Source of the DNA: UBA10349 sp003485905
GTDB lineage: Bacteria; Pseudomonadota; Gammaproteobacteria; Arenicellales; Arenicellaceae
Reading direction: 5' to 3'
DNA length: 64,000 nt
NCBI GenBank assembly: GCA_943787185.1
Contig: CALSLL010000001.1
Coordinates: 248,001-312,000, forward strand
Part shown: one piece after another, positions 60,493 to 64,000 of the stretch
Layout of the letters: each line of letters begins with the position of its first letter
Position numbering within the stretch: the first letter of the stretch is position 1
The notes under the pieces: model-generated
Told to the model about the DNA's origin: nothing
Database searches by the model: none
Seen by the model: only the letters and a program-made list of their open reading frames with translations
Translations under genes and position numbers: made by a program

Positions 60493-61566
60493 TCATTCAA
60501 AATGATCATGCCAAAAAGAGTTCGCCAGTACCTCAACAGAGGCCGGTTCGATGCTAGCGCCCAATTCGCTTACGGCATCATTTTGCTCCGATCTTAGCAG
60601 CATGTAAACAGGCGTTTCGGATCTGTCGGCAGTGATTATTGCCCGCTCTGGTCCCATTACAAACAATGCAGTAGCCCAAGCATCTGCCTTCATTGCACTA
60701 GCGTTTAGTACGCTAACCGAAGTAAGTCTGGAATGAACAGATCGGCCGCTACTAGGATCAATCAAATGGGACTCAATTTCACCGGCAATCTCACGGAAAT
60801 TTCGGTAATCCCCCGATGTTGCAATCGCCATATTTGCCAGTTCAATAACATGCTGCACTCCACCATCAATATCTGGTACTTCAACGGCAATCCTCCATGG
60901 CGAGCCATCCGGTTTGTAATCGCCGGCTCTTAGTTCACCCCCAATATCCACCAAATATTGAGTTACTCCGCGGGATTCCAGAAATCTCCCTATCTGATCC
61001 ACTGCAAAACCTTTTGCAATTGAGGATAAATCTACGATCGCCGTCATCGTCACTCGAGTTAACTCGCATCCTTGCATAAACAACGCATCACCTTCCTCGA
61101 TATTTTGCCGATTTATAAAATTAGATTGGTCAATCGCTTCACCGTTGCTAGCTTGTCCACCAATTTCGGGTGTGAACCCCAAATCGCTAACCGCCCGACC
61201 AATGCTAATATCGTAAGCCCCATCACTAAATACATTCATTTGTATGGCAACGCTAACAACCTCACACAACTCAGGCGACAATTGCACAGGGGTGCCTATC
61301 GGAGTGGAATTAAATCGGTTGATTTCAGAGTCTGGTAGCCAGCTGGACATGCTCATATTTACATTGGATAAAATGTGCTGGATATGAGATTCATAATCTT
61401 CATTACCGTAATAACTCACTCGGTAATAGGTACCCATAGTTTCACCGCTATAAACTACAACTGCGGGCTGTGAGCATCCAAACAACGTAGTAATAGCCAC
61501 TATAAAAATAATACGCGGCAGACTTATTAACCTGAGACGCAATTTATGAGTAGCAATTCTAAACAA
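60493..61566 (-). CDS. apbE: ApbE FMN transferase lipoprotein
   Basis: Attaches FMN covalently to NqrB and NqrC through threonine. A lipoprotein signal with lipobox TLFGC (Cys31) anchors it at the inner membrane facing the periplasm. Core motifs include ETMGTYYRVSYYG, DLSSIAKGFAVDQI and VDIGGELRAGD for flavin and metal binding, and the basic C-terminal part is complete. 357 residues. The start is TTG at 61566, the only one ahead of the signal peptide. 17 bases after nqrF. Confidence 0.95.
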   Translation of the reverse strand: MFRIATHKLRLRLISLPRIIFIVAITTLFGCSQPAVVVYSGETMGTYYRVSYYGNEDYESHIQHILSNVNMSMSSWLPDSEINRFNSTPIGTPVQLSPELCEVVSVAIQMNVFSDGAYDISIGRAVSDLGFTPEIGGQASNGEAIDQSNFINRQNIEEGDALFMQGCELTRVTMTAIVDLSSIAKGFAVDQIGRFLESRGVTQYLVDIGGELRAGDYKPDGSPWRIAVEVPDIDGGVQHVIELANMAIATSGDYRNFREIAGEIESHLIDPSSGRSVHSRLTSVSVLNASAMKADAWATALFVMGPERAIITADRSETPVYMLLRSEQNDAVSELGASIEPASVEVLANSFWHDHFE

Positions 61567-61583
61567 AGATCTACCACAGGAAG

Positions 61584-62804
61584 TTAACCACCGAAGTCAT
61601 CCAACAAAATATTCTCATCTTCAACCCCCAGCTCATGCAGCATGTTTATAACCGCCGCATTCATCATCGGAGGACCGCACATATAGAACTCGCAGTCTTC
61701 AGGCGAAGGGTGATCCTTCAAGTAATTTTCAAGCAAGACTTGATGAATAAATCCAGTATACCCATTCCAATCATCTTCAGGCTGCGGGTCGGATAGTGCA
61801 ACGTGCCACTCAAAATTATCGTGCTCTTTATCAAGACGATCAAAATCATCTACATAAAACATCTCACGAAGACTGCGAGCGCCATACCAGAAACTGACCT
61901 TCCGATTAGTATCAATACGCTCCATCTGATCAAAGATATGTGAACGCATGGGTGCCATACCCGCGCCCCCTCCGACAAAGACCATCTCAGCTTCAGTTTT
62001 CTTGGCAAAAAATTCACCGAAAGGACCCGATATAGTTACCTTATCGCCGGGCTTAAGATTGAAGATATACGACGACATTTTTCCTGGTGGTAGACCTTCT
62101 GTACGAGGTGGCGGTGAGGCCACCCGGACATTTAGCATAATAATGCCTTTTTCTTCCGGATAATTTGCCATGGAATACGCCCGCACGACAGGCTCTTCAA
62201 CGACAGATTTGTTTTGCCATATATTGAAGTGATCCCAATCAGGACGGTACTCTCCTGCAATATCGAACTCAGTGTAATCCAAGGTATGGGGCGGACATTC
62301 TATTTGTATGAATCCACCAGCTCGAAAATCAACGCTCTCACCACTTGGTAATTCCAACACCAATTCTTTGATGAATGTAGCTACATTATCATTTGATCGA
62401 ACACTACACTCCCACTTTTTGACGCCAAAAACTTCTTCAGGAACCTCGATTTCCATGTCCTGCTTAACAGTTACCTGACAAGACAACCGTTCACCTTGCT
62501 TAGCTTCGCGTTTACTAATGTGGGTTTCTTCAGTTGGTAAAATCGAACCGCCACCATGATTAATTTTTACTCTACATTGACCACATGTACCTCCTCCACC
62601 ACAAGCTGAGGAAACAAATAGTTTATTATCAGCAAGCGCACCAAGTAGTTTAGATCCAGGATTTCCGACAATCGTCTTCTCACCGTTAATTAAGATATTA
62701 ACACTACCGCTGGCAACCAATTGACTCTTCGCAAATAGAATCACAATCACCAAAATCAACACAATGATGGTGAAAAGCGCGACCCCAAATCCAACTTCAA
62801 ACAT
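61584..62804 (-). CDS. nqrF: Na+-NQR subunit F
   Basis: NADH-oxidising subunit of the Na+-translocating NADH:quinone oxidoreductase. One N-terminal transmembrane helix (FTIIVLILVIVILFA), a [2Fe-2S] ferredoxin domain with Cys68, Cys74, Cys77 and Cys109 (SACGGGGTCGQC, RLSCQ), the FAD site (RAYSMANYP) and the NADH domain (EMVFVGGGAGMAPMRSHIFDQ-type loop, EFYMCGPPMMNAAVI). The 406 residues are normal. Confidence 0.98.
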   Translation of the reverse strand: MFEVGFGVALFTIIVLILVIVILFAKSQLVASGSVNILINGEKTIVGNPGSKLLGALADNKLFVSSACGGGGTCGQCRVKINHGGGSILPTEETHISKREAKQGERLSCQVTVKQDMEIEVPEEVFGVKKWECSVRSNDNVATFIKELVLELPSGESVDFRAGGFIQIECPPHTLDYTEFDIAGEYRPDWDHFNIWQNKSVVEEPVVRAYSMANYPEEKGIIMLNVRVASPPPRTEGLPPGKMSSYIFNLKPGDKVTISGPFGEFFAKKTEAEMVFVGGGAGMAPMRSHIFDQMERIDTNRKVSFWYGARSLREMFYVDDFDRLDKEHDNFEWHVALSDPQPEDDWNGYTGFIHQVLLENYLKDHPSPEDCEFYMCGPPMMNAAVINMLHELGVEDENILLDDFGG

Positions 62805-62822
62805 TAAAGAATCCCCAGCCGG

Positions 62823-63428
62823 CTATAGTTGAACGCCCGAAAAGGCCATAAAACCTAAGGACATTAAACCAACAGCAATAAATGTGATTCCCAAGCCCTC
62901 GAGGCCATCCGGCACATCGCTGTACTTGAGCTTTTCGCGAATACCAGCCAAAGCGGTAATCGCCAGCAACCAGCCAATTCCACTACCAGCTCCATAGACA
63001 ACACTTTCTGCAATGCTGTAATCGCGCTCCACCATAAATAAGCTAGCACCCAGAATCGCGCAATTAACGGTGATTAGCGGTAAAAATATCCCTAAAGCGT
63101 TATACAAAGCCGGTACAAATTTATCCAAAGCCATTTCCAATATCTGAACGAACGCCGCGATTACTCCTATATAAGATATTAATCCTAAAAAACTTAAATC
63201 CAGCTCGGGATAACCAGCCCAAGCCAGAGCACCTGGCTTAAGTACGTTCTGGTATAGCAACGCATTTATCGGCACGGTTAGAGTCAGTACAACAAATACT
63301 GCGAAACCTAAACCAAACGCCGTCTCAATTTTTTTTGATACCGCCAGAAACGTGCACATTCCCAAGAAAAAGGAGAGTGCCAAGTTCTCAATGAAGATTG
63401 AGCGAACAGCAATACTTATTAAATCCAT
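62823..63428 (-). CDS. nqrE: Na+-NQR subunit E
   Basis: Integral membrane subunit with six transmembrane helices that, with NqrD, holds an Fe centre in the membrane. ENLALSFFLGMCTFLAVSKK at the N-terminus and VNCAILGASLFM carry the conserved Cys residues. 201 residues. The ATG shares one base with the nqrD stop (TGATG). Confidence 0.97.
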   Translation of the reverse strand: MDLISIAVRSIFIENLALSFFLGMCTFLAVSKKIETAFGLGFAVFVVLTLTVPINALLYQNVLKPGALAWAGYPELDLSFLGLISYIGVIAAFVQILEMALDKFVPALYNALGIFLPLITVNCAILGASLFMVERDYSIAESVVYGAGSGIGWLLAITALAGIREKLKYSDVPDGLEGLGITFIAVGLMSLGFMAFSGVQL

Positions 63429-64000
63429 CAGTGTGCCTCGCCAATGTGGGCGTTCTGAATCTCAAAATCGGGTTTTTCTACCTGCTCGGTATAAAAAGTA
63501 CGCATTGCCCAAATCGTCAATCCAATAATAAAAAATGCTGATGGTGCCAACAGCATCAAACCATTAGGGTGATACCAACCCCCATCCGTCACTGGCTTCA
63601 GGACTTGGTAACCAAGCAAGGACCCCGAACCAAATAGTTCTCGAAAAAAGGCCACCGTGATCAAAATCAAACTATAGCCAAGGCCATTACCAATTCCGTC
63701 GAGAAACGCCATCCCTGGAGGGTTTTTCATTGCATAAGCTTCGGCGCGCCCCATAACAATGCAGTTAGTGATTATCAAGCCGACAAATACCGCTAATTGT
63801 TTGCTTACCTCATACGCATAAGCCTTCAATACTTGATCGACCACGATCACCAAAGAAGCGATAACCGTCATCTGCACAATAATCCGAATACTTCCCGGGA
63901 TATGGTTTCGGATCAAGCTAATCGATAAATTAGAAAATGCCGTTACACTAGTCAGCGCTAGACACATTATCAGCGCAACGGATAGCTGGGTTGTTACTGC
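63428..64000 (-). CDS. nqrD: Na+-NQR subunit D (5' end beyond window)
   Basis: Membrane partner of NqrE. The frame runs off the right edge: 11 codons upstream of the first internal ATG (63967) continue the family sequence (AVTTQLSVALIMCLALT), so that ATG is not the start. Roughly the first 20 residues are missing. Conserved parts include NLSISLIRNHIPGSIRIIVQM, GLIITNCIVMGRAEAYAM with the Fe-centre Cys, and YHPNGLMLLAPSAFF near the end. The C-terminal tail is longer and more acidic than in Vibrio. Confidence 0.97.
   Translation of the reverse strand, partial: AVTTQLSVALIMCLALTSVTAFSNLSISLIRNHIPGSIRIIVQMTVIASLVIVVDQVLKAYAYEVSKQLAVFVGLIITNCIVMGRAEAYAMKNPPGMAFLDGIGNGLGYSLILITVAFFRELFGSGSLLGYQVLKPVTDGGWYHPNGLMLLAPSAFFIIGLTIWAMRTFYTEQVEKPDFEIQNAHIGEAH

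Noticed and set aside
63428..63967. NqrD starting at the ATG at 63967
   Set aside because: Eleven upstream codons to the window edge continue the conserved NqrD sequence, so this is an internal methionine.

Overview
The window is a stretch of chromosome from a gammaproteobacterium, probably a marine heterotroph. The evidence is a Na+-translocating NADH:quinone reductase (Nqr) operon with its ApbE and NqrM maturation factors, LapA/LapB, IHF-beta, RmuC and a CysB-type regulator. The gene orders also match those I know from Pseudomonas and relatives: gyrA-serC-pheA-tyrA-aroA-cmk-rpsA, mtaD-ubiG-mupP-yciK, dapB-carA-carB-greA and ftsH-folP-glmM-tpiA-secG-tRNA-Leu(GAG). Base composition is moderate. 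Genus cannot be settled from the sequence alone.

Bases 1-7.7 kb are accessory DNA. They hold, from left: the 5' part of a cytochrome c-PQQ sugar dehydrogenase fusion; a small orphan ORF between two copies of a hairpin repeat; a G+C-rich secreted TPR protein gene whose stop codon abuts a decayed IS91-type transposase; and a small integrative element (palindromic repeat array, winged-helix protein, Cys-rich protein, AlpA regulator, a 329-residue protein of unknown function, P4-type integrase). This material lies directly downstream of tRNA-Leu(GAG), where many gammaproteobacteria carry rimP-nusA-infB.

From 7.7 to 36.5 kb almost everything is on the minus strand and is core. This covers secretion (secG), glycolysis (tpiA), cell-wall precursor (glmM), folate (folP), membrane proteolysis (ftsH), ribosome maturation (rlmE, divergent yhbY), GreA, carbamoyl phosphate synthesis (carAB, with an intrinsic terminator between its likely promoter and the start codon), lysine/DAP synthesis (dapB), LPS control (lapAB), IHF-beta, ribosomal protein S1, CMP kinase, the aromatic pathway (aroA, tyrA, pheA), serine synthesis (serA, serC) and gyrA.

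From 36.8 to 42.8 kb a plus-strand, tightly overlapping set runs DegT-type aminotransferase, mtaD, ubiG, mupP, rmuC and yciK. The YciK homologue lacks the usual catalytic lysine. A glycosyltransferase pseudogene with two lesions follows. The minus-strand set rluB-scpB-scpA-trpS and then yciO-folK-pcnB come next, covering rRNA pseudouridylation, chromosome condensation, tRNA charging or modification, folate and RNA polyadenylation.

The last third holds an adrenodoxin-like ferredoxin, thioredoxin reductase, a two-component system next to a DegP-type protease, a secreted repeat protein, a CysB-type regulator overlapping an unknown gene, and the 3' half of the nqr operon (nqrD cut by the right edge, then nqrE, nqrF, apbE, nqrM). 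I found no CRISPR array or complete insertion sequence. The best candidates for something undescribed are the 329-residue cargo gene and the palindrome array of the small integrative element.
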